From Arenimonas donghaensis DSM 18148 = HO3-R19 (lineage in GTDB: Bacteria > Pseudomonadota > Gammaproteobacteria > Xanthomonadales > Xanthomonadaceae): a stretch of DNA of 64,000 nucleotides. Numbering within the stretch: position 1 is the first letter of the stretch; each line of letters opens with the position of its first letter. The notes beneath the pieces are model-generated. The model searched no databases and had not been told where the DNA came from. It saw only the letters and a program-made list of their open reading frames with translations. This document shows, piece by piece, positions 37,198 to 47,124 of the stretch. The position numbers and the translations under genes were made by a program. The stretch lies in assembly GCF_000743535.1 (NCBI RefSeq), contig NZ_AVCJ01000043.1, positions 95,563 to 159,562 on the forward strand. Direction: 5' to 3'.

Positions 37198-38075
37198 CAG
37201 TCGGGTTCCCCTACCCGCCAGGCCAGCGGTGCGTAGAGCTGGCCGAAGCCCGCCGCCGCGCCGATCCGCACGGTGCTGGTGACTTCGACCGCCAGGCCGT
37301 CCGGACGTACGGCGCGGCTGGCCACACTATACGTGCCGGACCCGGCCGCGGCGAGGGCGCCGCCTTCGGGCGACAGGGGCAGCGGCAGGCCCGGCTGCCA
37401 GGCCGATCGCGCCTCCACCCAGGCCATGGCGTCGGCCGGCGCCATGCCCAGCGCCTGCAGCACCGGAAGCTCGGCGAAGTCGCGCAGCGGCCGGGGCGCC
37501 GCGGTGTAGACGGTGACATAGGGCACCAGGCGCCGGTAGACGTCCTCGTCCATGCCCAGCACCTGCTGCAGTTCGGACACGGTATGGAAGGGCTGGTCCT
37601 TGGCGCCGTAGTCAAGGTCGGCGGCGGCGTAATCGGGGTCTTCGGCGCCCCCGCCGATGGCCAGCAGGTCGTCCGGGTCGCGCCAGTCCTGGATGGCGCC
37701 GGCCAGCTGCCGGGCCCGGGCTTCCTCGACGCCCAGCGCCAGCATCAGGTCGGCGATCAGCGAGGCATCGGCGGCATTGATGTCGACCTTGCCCGACTCG
37801 TCGCGGACCCGGACCTCGACCTGGTGGCCGGCGTATTCGAAGGTGTTGGCGCGACCGTCCGGGAACCAGCGGCGGGTGGGATCGGCTTCGGCCAGGCGCA
37901 GCGCGGCGATCTCCAGGCCCGATTCGGCCGCCAGCTGGCCGGCCAGGCGGGCGCGCAGCGCGCTGCCCTGCATGGACTCGATGCGGGCGCTGAAGGCGAA
38001 CACGACCACCAGCCCGGCCAGCAACAACAGCAGCCAGATCACCAGCAGCAGGGCGGCACCGCGCGCGCGTTTCAT
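37197..38075 (-). CDS. gspK: Type II secretion minor pseudopilin K
   Basis: 292 residues. The pseudopilin N-terminus MKRARGAALLLVIWLLLLLAG has the prepilin peptidase glycine at 6 and lacks Glu at +5, as GspK does. The large inserted helical domain (DESGKVDINAADASLIADLM, AIQDWRDPDD) is characteristic. It caps the pseudopilus tip with I and J. Coupled by ATGA to gspJ and TGATG to gspL. Confidence 0.93.
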   Translation of the reverse strand: MKRARGAALLLVIWLLLLLAGLVVVFAFSARIESMQGSALRARLAGQLAAESGLEIAALRLAEADPTRRWFPDGRANTFEYAGHQVEVRVRDESGKVDINAADASLIADLMLALGVEEARARQLAGAIQDWRDPDDLLAIGGGAEDPDYAAADLDYGAKDQPFHTVSELQQVLGMDEDVYRRLVPYVTVYTAAPRPLRDFAELPVLQALGMAPADAMAWVEARSAWQPGLPLPLSPEGGALAAAGSGTYSVASRAVRPDGLAVEVTSTVRIGAAAGFGQLYAPLAWRVGEPD

Positions 38076-38752
38076 CGCACCCGCCCCGGTTCTTCCGGCT
38101 CGGGATCACCCGGCGACACCCGACCGCCGCCGCCCGGCTGCGGCGACTGGCCCAGGCGCGGCGCGGCCACGAACTCGGGCCAGCGTGCCCTCGGCTCGGC
38201 GAACTCCAGTTCCAGCCGCACCAGGCGCGGGATTTGGCCCACCGTCTCCCAGTCGGACTGCCAGTCGCCCGGGTCGCCGTCGGGTTCGAGCGTGCGCACG
38301 GCGAAGCGGGCGTCGCGGATGCCGTCGAGCAGGATTTCCGGCGGGCGCTCGTGTTCGATCGGGCCTTCCGGGCTGAGCTGGTTGTGCTGGAACTGCAGCT
38401 GCAGTCCGCGTGGGCCGCGCACCAGACGGAACTCCTGCACGTACGGGCCGCCGCGCGAGAGGTAGCCGGGCATCGGCGCGACCAGGCGCAGGTGGTCGTC
38501 GCTGGCTTCGAACACCGGCGCTTCTTCGCCGGCGCGCGGGATTTCCATCGGCAGCATCAGCGCCCCTTCGAGCTGCCGGCGCAGGAACCCCTGCACGGCG
38601 CGCAGGCGCTCGGCGCGCTGCGATTCCTGTTCGGCGACGGTGGTGGCGCGGGTGGCATTGGTGAGCGCGGCGAAAGCCAGGGCCATGCCGGCCGCCAGCA
38701 GCGCCGTGGCCATCAGGACCTCGATCAGGCTGAAGCCGCGCGTCGCCTTCAT
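38072..38752 (-). CDS. gspJ: Type II secretion minor pseudopilin J
   Basis: 226 residues with prepilin signal MKATRG-FSLIEVLMATALL (Glu at +5 of the mature form), followed by a beta-rich globular domain (FLRRQLEGALMLP, VQEFRLVRGPRGLQLQFQ). A Gly/Pro-rich C-terminal tail is present. Forms the pseudopilus tip with GspI and GspK. The ATG at 38750-38752 overlaps the gspI stop. Confidence 0.93.
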   Translation of the reverse strand: MKATRGFSLIEVLMATALLAAGMALAFAALTNATRATTVAEQESQRAERLRAVQGFLRRQLEGALMLPMEIPRAGEEAPVFEASDDHLRLVAPMPGYLSRGGPYVQEFRLVRGPRGLQLQFQHNQLSPEGPIEHERPPEILLDGIRDARFAVRTLEPDGDPGDWQSDWETVGQIPRLVRLELEFAEPRARWPEFVAAPRLGQSPQPGGGGRVSPGDPEPEEPGRVR

Positions 38753-39204
38753 TGCAGGCCCCCTTCCACCGGCTGCGGGTACCGCGCGCGCAAGCTGGTG
38801 AAGCGCAACTGGCGCGCGTATTCGCCCTCGCCCCAACCGACGTCGAGCTGGAGTTGGTACAGCACCGGCGCATTGGCCCTGACCCGGCCGACGGCTTCCA
38901 CCGGTTCGCTGCCCGGCACTTCCGGCGCCGCCGGCGCCGGGTCGGGCACTTCGGTGATTTCCAGGGTCCAGCGATAGCGACCCCGCGAGAATTCGCCCTG
39001 CTGCGTGCCCGGCTCGATCGCCGACAGCACGCCCTGCCCGGCCAGCAGGCTTTCGGCCAGCAGCGAGGCCTCGGTGGCGTCGCCCGAGGTGCGCACCTGG
39101 GCCAGTCCGCCGCCGAGGATGGCGATCAGGATGCCCAGCGACACCGCCATCAGGACGAAGGCCAGCATCACTTCGATCAGGCTGAAGCCCCGGACGCGGC
39201 TCAT
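38749..39204 (-). CDS. gspI: Type II secretion minor pseudopilin I
   Basis: 151 residues with prepilin signal MSRVRG-FSLIEVMLAFVLM and a short globular domain; position between H and J fixes identity. A proline/alanine-rich loop near 90-100. ATGA overlaps on both sides. Confidence 0.92.
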   Translation of the reverse strand: MSRVRGFSLIEVMLAFVLMAVSLGILIAILGGGLAQVRTSGDATEASLLAESLLAGQGVLSAIEPGTQQGEFSRGRYRWTLEITEVPDPAPAAPEVPGSEPVEAVGRVRANAPVLYQLQLDVGWGEGEYARQLRFTSLRARYPQPVEGGLQ

Positions 39205-39653
39205 GGTTCGCCCTCGCCGCGGCCCAGCGTGACTTCGCCGGTCAGCCAGGCCACGTCCACGCGCCAGGCCGCCTCGCTGCGCTTGATGACGATGCGGCCG
39301 CCGGTGGAGGCGCCTTCGGGGAAAAAGCGCACGGCGGCCTGGTCGCGGGCCGGGCGTTCCTCGAGCGCGGTGGTCGCGACCACGTCCAGGCCTTCGGGCA
39401 GCCTGCCCTGGCGCTCGTCGGCGCCACGCCATTCGCGTGAGTTGACGTCGATGACGAACACCTGCGGCCGGCCGGTGGCGATGGCGCGGGCCCGGGCGAA
39501 GCGCAGCTCGCCGGCGACCGTGCGCGCGGCGTCGTGCAGTTCGCGGCCGGGCAGCGAACGCCCGATGACCATCGCGCCGATGCCGGCCAGGGTGGCGATC
39601 AGCGCCACCACGATCATCAGTTCCAGCAGCGACATGCCGCGCGCGCGATTCAT
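39201..39653 (-). CDS. gspH: Type II secretion minor pseudopilin H
   Basis: 150 residues with prepilin signal MNRARG-MSLLELMIVVALI (Glu at +5) and a GspH-type domain (AGELRFARARAIATGRPQVF, then VRFFPEGASTGGRIVI, the family's FFPDGxSTGG motif). The ATG at 39651-39653 lies 19 bases after gspG. Confidence 0.93.
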   Translation of the reverse strand: MNRARGMSLLELMIVVALIATLAGIGAMVIGRSLPGRELHDAARTVAGELRFARARAIATGRPQVFVIDVNSREWRGADERQGRLPEGLDVVATTALEERPARDQAAVRFFPEGASTGGRIVIKRSEAAWRVDVAWLTGEVTLGRGEGEP

Positions 39654-39672
39654 GGCGGCGTCGCCTGCCCGG

Positions 39673-40098
39673 TCAGGGCTTGCGGATGTCCGCGTTGACG
39701 CTTTCACCGCCGGCGGCCTGGTCGGCGCCCAGGCTCACCAGTTCGAAGGGGCCGTTGCTGCCGGGACGACGGAACTCGATGGGCGTGTTCCACGGGTCCT
39801 TGAGCTCTTCGGCCTTGGCGTAGGGGCCGAGCCAATTGGGCTGGCCGCCGCCGTTGACCAGCTGGTCGAGCGAGTCGGGCAGGCGGCCGGTGTCGAGGCG
39901 GTAGGCGTCGATCTTCTCGGCCAGGATGGTCAGCTGGCTTTCGGCCAGGCGCACGTTGGCGCGGTCCTGGCCGCCCATGACGCGGCTGGCGACCAGGGCC
40001 AGCACGCCACCGATCAGGACGATGACGATCATGATCTCGATCAGGCTCATGCCGCGCTGGGCGCGCGGCTGCCGGGGGATGCGGAGGGCTTTTTGCAT
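39673..40098 (-). CDS. gspG: Type II secretion major pseudopilin G
   Basis: 141 residues. Prepilin signal ending QRG-MSLIEIMIVIVLIGG with Glu at +5, then the conserved globular core: LAEKIDAYRLDTGRLPDSLDQL and LKDPWNTPIEFRRPGSNG, including the DPW motif of the calcium-site region. The presence of Met after the cleavage Gly, instead of Phe, is a mild variation shared with gspH. Builds the pseudopilus shaft. Confidence 0.95.
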   Translation of the reverse strand: MQKALRIPRQPRAQRGMSLIEIMIVIVLIGGVLALVASRVMGGQDRANVRLAESQLTILAEKIDAYRLDTGRLPDSLDQLVNGGGQPNWLGPYAKAEELKDPWNTPIEFRRPGSNGPFELVSLGADQAAGGESVNADIRKP

Positions 40099-40101
40099 GG
40101 G

Positions 40102-41319
40102 TCAGCCTATGGCGTTGGTGAGGTCGTAGATGGGCAGCAGCACGGACAGGATGATCACCGCAACGATGATCGTCATCACGATGGTCAGGGCCGGCACCAG
40201 GGCCGCCATCAGGCGGTCGAGGGCGTTGCTGGTCTCGAGGTCGAAGGTATCAGCCACTTTCAGCAGCATGGTATCGAGTTCGCCGGACTCCTCGCCGACC
40301 TGGATCATCTGGACGGCCAGGCGCGGGAAACATTTCTGCCGGCCCAGCGCGTAACCCAGGCCGTTGCCGGTCTTGACGTCCTCGGCGGCGGCTTCGACGG
40401 CGTCGGCCAGCACCCGGTTGGACAAGACCGGGCGCGAGAGGTTCAGTGCGTTCAGCAAGGGCACGCCGTTGCGCACCAGGGTGCCGAGGGTGCGCGCCAG
40501 CCGGGCGGTGTCGAGCCGCGAGACCAGGTCGCCGACGTAACGCAGGCGCAGCATGCGTTCATCCAGGGCGCGGCGGGCGTCGGGTTCACGCAGGCGCATC
40601 GCCAGCCACAGGCCGGCACCGACCAGCAGCAGGGCCACGGCCCACCACCAGGCGCGCATGAACAGGCTGGCGTGCAGCACGGCTTCCGAATACCAGGGCA
40701 GCTGCGCATCCATGCTTTCGAACAGTTCCTGGAACTGCGGCACCACCACCGCCATCAGGAAACCCACCGAGGCGAACACCATCACCACCAGGATGACCGG
40801 GTAGATGAGCGCGTTGACCACCCGGCCGCGCAGCTTGGCGTTGCGCTCGAGGTAGTCGGCCAGCCGGCGCAGCGACTCGTGCACGCTGCCGCCGGCCTCG
40901 CCGGCGCGCACGAGGTTCACGTACAGGCGCGAGAACACGCCGTGCTGCTGTTCAAGCGCGGTCGACAGCGGCGCACCGCCGCGCACGGCCTCGCGGATGC
41001 GTTCGACCACGCGCCGCGCCTGCGGGGTTTCGGGCAGTTCCAGCAGGATGCCCAGGGCGCGGTCCAGCGGCTGGCCGGCGCCGAGCAGCGTGGCCAGCTG
41101 CTGGGTGAACTGCAGGACCTGTTCTTCGTCGAATTCCTTGCGCCGCCAGGGCGCCGACCAGCCCACGCCCGCGCCGTCGGCGTCGGCGCGCTGCGCTTCG
41201 ACCGGCAGGTGGCCCTGTTCCTGCAGGCGCACCACCACGTCCTCGGCGCTGCCGGCTTCCATCTGGCCTTCAAGCATTTCGCCGGCGGTGGACAGGGCCT
41301 TGTAGCGGAACAGCGGCAT
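40102..41319 (-). CDS. gspF: Type II secretion inner-membrane platform protein F
   Basis: 405-residue polytopic protein with two T2SSF repeats. N-terminal MPLFRYKALSTAGEMLEG; first repeat FTQQLATLLGAGQPLDRAL; three membrane regions near 170-195, 215-240 and 375-400; second repeat ARTLGTLVRNGVPLLNAL. Platform component that GspE acts on. Three bases after the GspE gene's downstream spacer; collinear with gspE and gspG. Confidence 0.95.
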   Translation of the reverse strand: MPLFRYKALSTAGEMLEGQMEAGSAEDVVVRLQEQGHLPVEAQRADADGAGVGWSAPWRRKEFDEEQVLQFTQQLATLLGAGQPLDRALGILLELPETPQARRVVERIREAVRGGAPLSTALEQQHGVFSRLYVNLVRAGEAGGSVHESLRRLADYLERNAKLRGRVVNALIYPVILVVMVFASVGFLMAVVVPQFQELFESMDAQLPWYSEAVLHASLFMRAWWWAVALLLVGAGLWLAMRLREPDARRALDERMLRLRYVGDLVSRLDTARLARTLGTLVRNGVPLLNALNLSRPVLSNRVLADAVEAAAEDVKTGNGLGYALGRQKCFPRLAVQMIQVGEESGELDTMLLKVADTFDLETSNALDRLMAALVPALTIVMTIIVAVIILSVLLPIYDLTNAIG

Positions 41320-41323
41320 CGGC

Positions 41324-43048
41324 TCAGGCTTCCTGGGTCACGCGCAGGACTTCCTCGATGGTCGTCAGGCCCTGCATGGCCTTGAGCAGGCCGTCTTCGT
41401 ACATGGTGCGCATGCCGCGCTGGCGGGCGGCGTCCTCGAGCTCGCCCATGCCGGCGTGCTGCATCACCATCCGGCGCAGTTCGTCGTCCATGACCAGGAA
41501 TTCCATGATCGTGGTGCGCCCCAGGTAACCGGTGGGCGTCAGCGCGGAAGGCTTCGGGCGGTACAGATGGATCGGGCCTTCGGGCTGGAAACGGCGCAGG
41601 CCGAATTCCTCGATCACTTCGGGCAGCGCCTCGTACTTCTCGGCGTGCGTGGGTTCGATGCGGCGCACCAGGCGCTGGGCCAGGATGCCGTTCACCGTCG
41701 AGGTGAGCAGGTAGTCCTCGACGCCCATGTCCATCATGCGGGTGATGCCGCCGGCGGCGTTGTTGGTGTGCAGCGTCGAGAGCACCAGGTGGCCGGTGAG
41801 CGCCGACTGGATGGCGATGCGCGCGGTTTCCAGGTCGCGCATTTCGCCGATCATGATGATGTCCGGGTCCTGGCGCACGATCGAGCGCAGCGCCTGGGCG
41901 AAATCCAGGCCGATCTGCGGCTTGGCCTGGATCTGGTTGATGCCCTCGATCTGGTACTCGACCGGATCCTCGACGGTGATGATCTTCACGTCGGGGGTGT
42001 TGAGCTGGCTCAGCGCCGCGTACAGCGTGGTGGTCTTGCCCGAACCGGTCGGGCCGGTGACCAGCAGGATGCCGTGCGGCTGCTCGAGCACCTTGGTGAA
42101 CTTGCCGAGGAATTCATCGGTGAATCCCAGGGCCTTGAAGTCCAGCACCACCGACTCGCGGTCGAGCAGTCGCATGACCACGCTTTCGCCGTGGGCGGTG
42201 GGCACGCTCGAGACGCGCAGGTCGAGTTCCTTGCCCTGCACCCGCACCATGATGCGGCCGTCCTGCGGCAGCCGGCGCTCGGCGATGTTGAGCTTGGCCA
42301 TGATCTTGATGCGCGAGATCACCGCCGCGGTGAGGTTGGCCGGCGGCGACTCGGCTTCTTCGAGCACGCCGTCGACGCGGTAGCGCACCTTCAGGCGGTT
42401 TTCGAAAGGTTCGATGTGGATGTCGGAGGCGCGCAGCTCGACCGCGCGCTGGATGACCAGGTTCACCAGCCGGATCACCGGCGCTTCGGAAGCCAGGTCG
42501 CGAAGTTGTTCGACGTCGGCCTCGTCGCCGCTGGATTCATCGCCCAGGTTTTCGACGATGGTGCCCATGGCCGAGCGACCGGTGCCGTAATAGCGCTCGA
42601 CCAGGTCGGCGATCTCGGCGCGCAGGCCGACCTTGACCCGCACCGCGCGCCCGGTCGCCAGGGTGACGGCTTCGGCGGCGTAGGGCTCCTGCGGATCGGC
42701 GACCAGCAGGTCGACGTGGGTTTCGTCCTCGCCGACCGGGACCACCGAGGCCTGTTTGAGGAAGCGCAGCGACAGCTGCACGCCCGGCGGCGGCGCGTCC
42801 GGGCAGTCCTTGGTGGACACCAGCGGCAGGCCCATCACCTCGGCGGCGGTTTCGGCCATGTCGCGCTCGGACACCATGCCAAGCCGCACCAGCAGCGCCA
42901 CCAGCGAGCCGCCGGCTTCGGCGTGCAGGCGCTGGGCCCGCGCCAGGTCGCTGTCCTTGAGGCGGCCGCGTTCGGCCAGCGCTTCCGCGATACGCAGGTC
43001 GGCGTTCTGGCTGGTTTCCTGGATTGCCGAAGCCACGGGCGACTCCAT
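41324..43048 (-). CDS. gspE: Type II secretion ATPase E
   Basis: 574-residue cytoplasmic ATPase that powers pseudopilus assembly. N-terminal GspE_N domains (to about 170), then the ATPase core: GPTGSGKTTTLY Walker A, DPDIIMIGEMRD Walker B and LVLSTLHTNNAAGGITR. The tetra-cysteine zinc motif found in many GspE proteins is absent; the whole protein has a single cysteine (KDCPD near 82). First gene of the secretion operon; a possible -10 (TGCTAAAT) lies just upstream in the 136-base gap to purL. Confidence 0.95.
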   Translation of the reverse strand: MESPVASAIQETSQNADLRIAEALAERGRLKDSDLARAQRLHAEAGGSLVALLVRLGMVSERDMAETAAEVMGLPLVSTKDCPDAPPPGVQLSLRFLKQASVVPVGEDETHVDLLVADPQEPYAAEAVTLATGRAVRVKVGLRAEIADLVERYYGTGRSAMGTIVENLGDESSGDEADVEQLRDLASEAPVIRLVNLVIQRAVELRASDIHIEPFENRLKVRYRVDGVLEEAESPPANLTAAVISRIKIMAKLNIAERRLPQDGRIMVRVQGKELDLRVSSVPTAHGESVVMRLLDRESVVLDFKALGFTDEFLGKFTKVLEQPHGILLVTGPTGSGKTTTLYAALSQLNTPDVKIITVEDPVEYQIEGINQIQAKPQIGLDFAQALRSIVRQDPDIIMIGEMRDLETARIAIQSALTGHLVLSTLHTNNAAGGITRMMDMGVEDYLLTSTVNGILAQRLVRRIEPTHAEKYEALPEVIEEFGLRRFQPEGPIHLYRPKPSALTPTGYLGRTTIMEFLVMDDELRRMVMQHAGMGELEDAARQRGMRTMYEDGLLKAMQGLTTIEEVLRVTQEA

Positions 43049-43184
43049 GATGGGGAGCCCGGAATTTAGCAGGTCTCATCCACCCGCGGGTTCAGCCGCG
43101 GACGCCTGGACGCGCCGGGACCGGGCCCTGCCCGCTCCCGCTCCCGCTGTCGGGGTCAGCGTTTATGCACGTCTGGAGCCGGGA

Positions 43185-46100
43185 TCAACCGACCCAGGCG
43201 CGGGCGTTTCGGAACATGCGCATCCAGGGCGAATCCTCACCCCACTCCGCCGGATGCCAGCTCATCTGCAGGGTCCGGAACACGCGCTCGGGATGCGGCA
43301 TCATCAGCGTCGCGCGGCCGTCGCGGCTGGCCAGGCCGGTGATGCCGCCCGGCGAACCGTTGGGATTGGCCGGATAGGCCTCGGTCGCGGCGCCGCTGTT
43401 GTCGACGAAACGCAGCGCCACCGCCGCCTGGTCCAGGTGACCGGGCTGGTCGAAGCGGGCCTGGCCTTCGCCGTGGGCCACCACCACCGGGATCCGCGAA
43501 CCGGCCATGCCGGCGAACAGGATCGACGGGGATTCGAGCACTTCCACCAAGGCCAGGCGGGCTTCGTACTGCTCGCTCCGGTTGCGCAGGAAACGCGGCC
43601 AGTGTTCGGCGCCCGGCACCAGGCCCTTGAGCTGGGCCAGCATCTGGCAGCCGTTGCAGACGCCCAGGCTGAAGCTGTCGGCGCGTTCGAAGAAGCGGGC
43701 GAACTGTTCGCGCAGGTCGGGGCGTTCCAGGATCGAGGTGGCCCAGCCGCGGCCCGCGCCCAGCACGTCGCCGTAGCTGAAGCCGCCGCAGGCCGCCATG
43801 CCCTTGAAGTCTTCCAGGCGGTGCCGGCCTTCGATCAGGTCGGTCATGTGCACGTCGATGGCGCTGAAACCGGCGCGGTCGAAGGCCGCGGCCATCTCGA
43901 CCTGGCCGTTGACGCCCTGCTCGCGCAGCACCGCGATCTTCGGACGCACGCCGGTGTGGATGTAGGGCGCGGCGATGTCGTCGGCCGGATCGAAGCCCAG
44001 CACGGGCGACAGGCCCGGATCGGCGAAATCCAGGCGCGCCGCGCGCTCGCCGTCGGCGCCGGCCGGGTCGTCGCGCAGCGCCTGCACGGCGTGGGTTACC
44101 GACCACCAGGCGCCGAAGAGCTGCTGCCAGCCCCACTCGGCCAGCAGTTCGCGGCCCTGGTTCACGCGCACCACCGGTGCCGTGGTCGGCTTGCCGATGC
44201 GCTGCGCGCAGTGCGTGAGGTCGTGGCGGTTGACCAGGTCGGCGAACGCCACCCGGTGTTCGCTTGCGATCTGCACCACCGCGCCCAGTTCTTCGTTGAA
44301 CAGCGCGGCGAAGGCGTCGTCGCCCCAGCCTTCGAGGTTGAGTTCCAGGCCGCAGTGGCCGGCGAAGGCCATCTCGCAAAGCGCCGCGAAGGCGCCGCCG
44401 TCGGAACGGTCGTGGTAGGCCAGCAGCAGGTCGTCGGCGCGCGCGGCCTGGATGAGTTCGAAGAACGAACGCAGGCGGTCGGGTTCGTCCAGGTCCGGGC
44501 AGGCGCCACCAAAGACGCCGTGCACCTGGGCCAAAATGGAACCGCCCATGCGGCGCTGGCCGGCACCCAGGCCGATCAGCCAGATTTCGGTGTCGCCGTT
44601 GCGCTCGAGCACCGGCAGCAGCTGCCGGCGCGCGTCGGCGACGCGGGCGAAGGCGCTGATCACCAGCGACACCGGCGATACGACCTTCTGCGGGCCCTCC
44701 TCGGCCTGCCACTGCGCCTGCATCGACAGCGAGTCCTTGCCGACCGGGATGGCGATGTCCAGCTCCGGGCACAGCTCCATGCCCACGGCCTTGACCGCGT
44801 CGAACAGCGCCGCGTCTTCGCCCGGGAACGCCGCCGCGGCCATCCAGTTGGCCGACAGCTTCACTTCCTCGAGCGAGGCGACCGGCGCCGCGGCGAGGTT
44901 GGTGATGGCCTCGCCGACGGCCATGCGCGCCGAAGCGGCGGCGTCGAGCAAGGCCAGCGGGGTGCGCTCGCCGATGGCCATGGCTTCGCCGGAAACTCCG
45001 TTGAAGTCGGTCAGCGTGATGGCGACGTCGGCCAGCGGCAGCTGCCAGGGGCCGACCATCTGGTCGCGCGAACACAGGCCACCGACGCTGCGGTCGCCGA
45101 TGGTGACCAGGAAGTTCTTGGCCGCCACCGTCGGGTGCGACAGCACGCGCAGGCCGGCTTCGTGCAAATCGAGCCTGGCGCTGTCCAGCCGCGGCCAGCG
45201 CGGCGTCGACTCGCGCTGGGTATCACGCGACATCTTCGGCGAATTGCCGAACAGCAGGTCCATCGGCAGGTCGATGGGCGTGCTGCCGTCGGCGTCGCGC
45301 AGCACCAGGCGCTCCTCGGCGGTGGCGTGGCCGACGACGGCGAACACGGCACGTTCGCGCCGGCAGATGGCTTCGAAGTCCGCGACGCGGTCGGCGGCGA
45401 CGCCCAGCACGTAACGCTCCTGGGCTTCGTTCGACCACAGCTGCATCGGCGACAGCGACGGATCGTCGCTGGGGATCTTCGCCATCTCGATCACGCCGCC
45501 GACGTTGGAGTCGTGCAGCAGTTCCGGGATGGCGTTGGACAGGCCGCCGGCACCGACGTCGTGGGCGGTGAGGATGGGATTGCGTTCGCCCTGGGCGAAG
45601 CAGCGGTCGATCACTTCCTGGCAGCGGCGCTGCATTTCCGGGTTGTCGCGCTGCACCGAGGCGAAGTCGAGGTCTTCCGAGCTCTGCCCCGCCGCCACCG
45701 ACGAGGCGGCACCGCCGCCCAGGCCGATCAGCATCGCCGGGCCGCCCAGCACCACCACCGCGTCGCCGGGTCGCAGGCCCAGCTTGGTGACCTGCGAGGG
45801 GTCGATCGCCCCCAGGCCACCGGCGAGCATGATCGGCTTGTCGTAGCCACGCACCAGGCCGGGCTGGTCGGTGGCCTGCTCGAAGCTGCGGAAATAACCG
45901 GCCAGCGCCGGTCGGCCGAATTCGTTGTTGAACGCGGCGGCACCGATCGGGCCGTCGGTCATGATTTCCAGCGCGGTCGCCATGCGCGGGTTGAGCGGAC
46001 GCTCGGATTCCCAGGGCTGGGGCAAGGACGGGATGCGCAGGTGCGACACCGAAAAGCCGGTGAGGCCGGCCTTGGGCTTGCCGCCACGGCCGGTGGCCCC

Positions 46101-47039
46101 TTCGTCGCGGATCTCGCCGCCGGCGCCGGTGGCGGCACCCGGGAACGGCGAAATCGCGGTGGGGTGGTTGTGGGTTTCGACCTTGATCGCGAAGGCCGAA
46201 TCCATCGGCGCGCTGTGGCCGTATTCGCCGGTGCCCGGCTCCGGGCGGAAGCGCGCGCCGGGATGGCCCTGCACCACCGCCGCGTTGTCGCTGTAGGCGG
46301 TCAGGGTCAGCTGCGGGCTGCGCGCGTGGGTGTTCTTGATCATCCGAAACAGCGAAAGCGGCTGCGGCTCGCCGTCGATGATCCAGTCGGCGTTGAAGAT
46401 CTTGTGCCGGCAGTGTTCGGAATTGGCCTGCGCGAACATCATCAGTTCGGCGTCGGTCGGGGCGCGACCCAGGTCGCCATAGCGGCGGCGCAGGTAGTCG
46501 ATCTCGTCGTCGGACAGGGCCAGGCCCAGGCGGGCATTGGCGGCGTCGAGCTGGTCGGTCGGGATGTGTTCGACCGGGCCCGGGGTGCCGGCGACGAACA
46601 GCGCCGCCGCCTGCTCGCGTGACTCAAGCAGGGATTGGGTCATTGGATCGTGCAGGATGCGGGCGAGCCTGGGCCAGCGCGGGTCGTCGGCGGCCGGCAG
46701 GCCATCGAGGTCGAGGCGGGTGCCTCGCTCGACGCGTTTCACCGAAAGGCCGGCGCCGCGCAGGATTTCAGTGGCCTTGCTGGCCCAGGGCGACAGCGTG
46801 CCCAGGCGCGGCACCACGAATCGCGGGCTGGCGCCGGCTTCAGGGGCCTGGAAGGACACGCAGCCTTCCAGGATCCGGCCCAGCGCGGCGGTGTCCGGGC
46901 TGGCGCCGGTTTCGGGCTCGATGAAGTAGGCGAACCAGGCACCGGTGAGCCGGAGCCCGGGCACGAGCTGCTGCAGGCGGGCTTGAAGACGTTCGTGCCG
47001 GAAAGGCGACAGGGCCGGCAGGCCCTCGAGGACGATCAT
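43185..47039 (-). CDS. purL: Phosphoribosylformylglycinamidine synthase
   Basis: Large single-chain FGAM synthase of purine biosynthesis: 1284 residues from the ATG at 47037-47039. Order: N-terminal PurS-like region, linker, two AIRS-type halves of the synthase (with LFGNSPKM and [12 protein letters not shown]), and a C-terminal class I glutaminase. The nucleophile lies in GVCNGCQML near residue 1128 and the downstream catalytic His is in the C-terminal MMPHPERVF. Length is close to the E. coli enzyme (1295). Monocistronic, with its own -10 and the dsbC terminator just upstream. Confidence 0.97.
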   Translation of the reverse strand: MIVLEGLPALSPFRHERLQARLQQLVPGLRLTGAWFAYFIEPETGASPDTAALGRILEGCVSFQAPEAGASPRFVVPRLGTLSPWASKATEILRGAGLSVKRVERGTRLDLDGLPAADDPRWPRLARILHDPMTQSLLESREQAAALFVAGTPGPVEHIPTDQLDAANARLGLALSDDEIDYLRRRYGDLGRAPTDAELMMFAQANSEHCRHKIFNADWIIDGEPQPLSLFRMIKNTHARSPQLTLTAYSDNAAVVQGHPGARFRPEPGTGEYGHSAPMDSAFAIKVETHNHPTAISPFPGAATGAGGEIRDEGATGRGGKPKAGLTGFSVSHLRIPSLPQPWESERPLNPRMATALEIMTDGPIGAAAFNNEFGRPALAGYFRSFEQATDQPGLVRGYDKPIMLAGGLGAIDPSQVTKLGLRPGDAVVVLGGPAMLIGLGGGAASSVAAGQSSEDLDFASVQRDNPEMQRRCQEVIDRCFAQGERNPILTAHDVGAGGLSNAIPELLHDSNVGGVIEMAKIPSDDPSLSPMQLWSNEAQERYVLGVAADRVADFEAICRRERAVFAVVGHATAEERLVLRDADGSTPIDLPMDLLFGNSPKMSRDTQRESTPRWPRLDSARLDLHEAGLRVLSHPTVAAKNFLVTIGDRSVGGLCSRDQMVGPWQLPLADVAITLTDFNGVSGEAMAIGERTPLALLDAAASARMAVGEAITNLAAAPVASLEEVKLSANWMAAAAFPGEDAALFDAVKAVGMELCPELDIAIPVGKDSLSMQAQWQAEEGPQKVVSPVSLVISAFARVADARRQLLPVLERNGDTEIWLIGLGAGQRRMGGSILAQVHGVFGGACPDLDEPDRLRSFFELIQAARADDLLLAYHDRSDGGAFAALCEMAFAGHCGLELNLEGWGDDAFAALFNEELGAVVQIASEHRVAFADLVNRHDLTHCAQRIGKPTTAPVVRVNQGRELLAEWGWQQLFGAWWSVTHAVQALRDDPAGADGERAARLDFADPGLSPVLGFDPADDIAAPYIHTGVRPKIAVLREQGVNGQVEMAAAFDRAGFSAIDVHMTDLIEGRHRLEDFKGMAACGGFSYGDVLGAGRGWATSILERPDLREQFARFFERADSFSLGVCNGCQMLAQLKGLVPGAEHWPRFLRNRSEQYEARLALVEVLESPSILFAGMAGSRIPVVVAHGEGQARFDQPGHLDQAAVALRFVDNSGAATEAYPANPNGSPGGITGLASRDGRATLMMPHPERVFRTLQMSWHPAEWGEDSPWMRMFRNARAWVG

Positions 47040-47072
47040 GTCCGCACAGATTCCTGGGGAAGCGGGCCGCCG

Positions 47073-47078
47073 ATTGTA
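47073..47078 (-). promoter_or_regulatory. purL -10 element
   Basis: TACAAT on the minus strand, about 34 bases before the purL ATG, immediately after the dsbC terminator hairpin. No convincing -35; the place where one would be is inside the hairpin's right arm. Confidence 0.5.
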
Positions 47079-47082
47079 AACC

Positions 47083-47107
47083 AAGGCCGGGCTCCCGGCC
47101 CGGCCTT
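47083..47107 (-). terminator. Terminator of the dsbC-like gene
   Basis: AAGGCCGGGC, 5-base loop, GCCCGGCCTT: perfect 10-bp stem 18 bases after the dsbC-like stop, followed on the minus strand by a short T-containing tract (TTGGTTT). Then the purL -10 follows directly. Confidence 0.7.
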
Positions 47108-47124
47108 CGGGTCCTTTTCTGGGC

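Noticed and set aside
42756..46622. 1288-codon plus-strand open frame across gspE and purL
   Set aside because: Antisense to purL and the gspE start, spans the intergenic gap, no domain recognisable; GC-rich third-position artefact.
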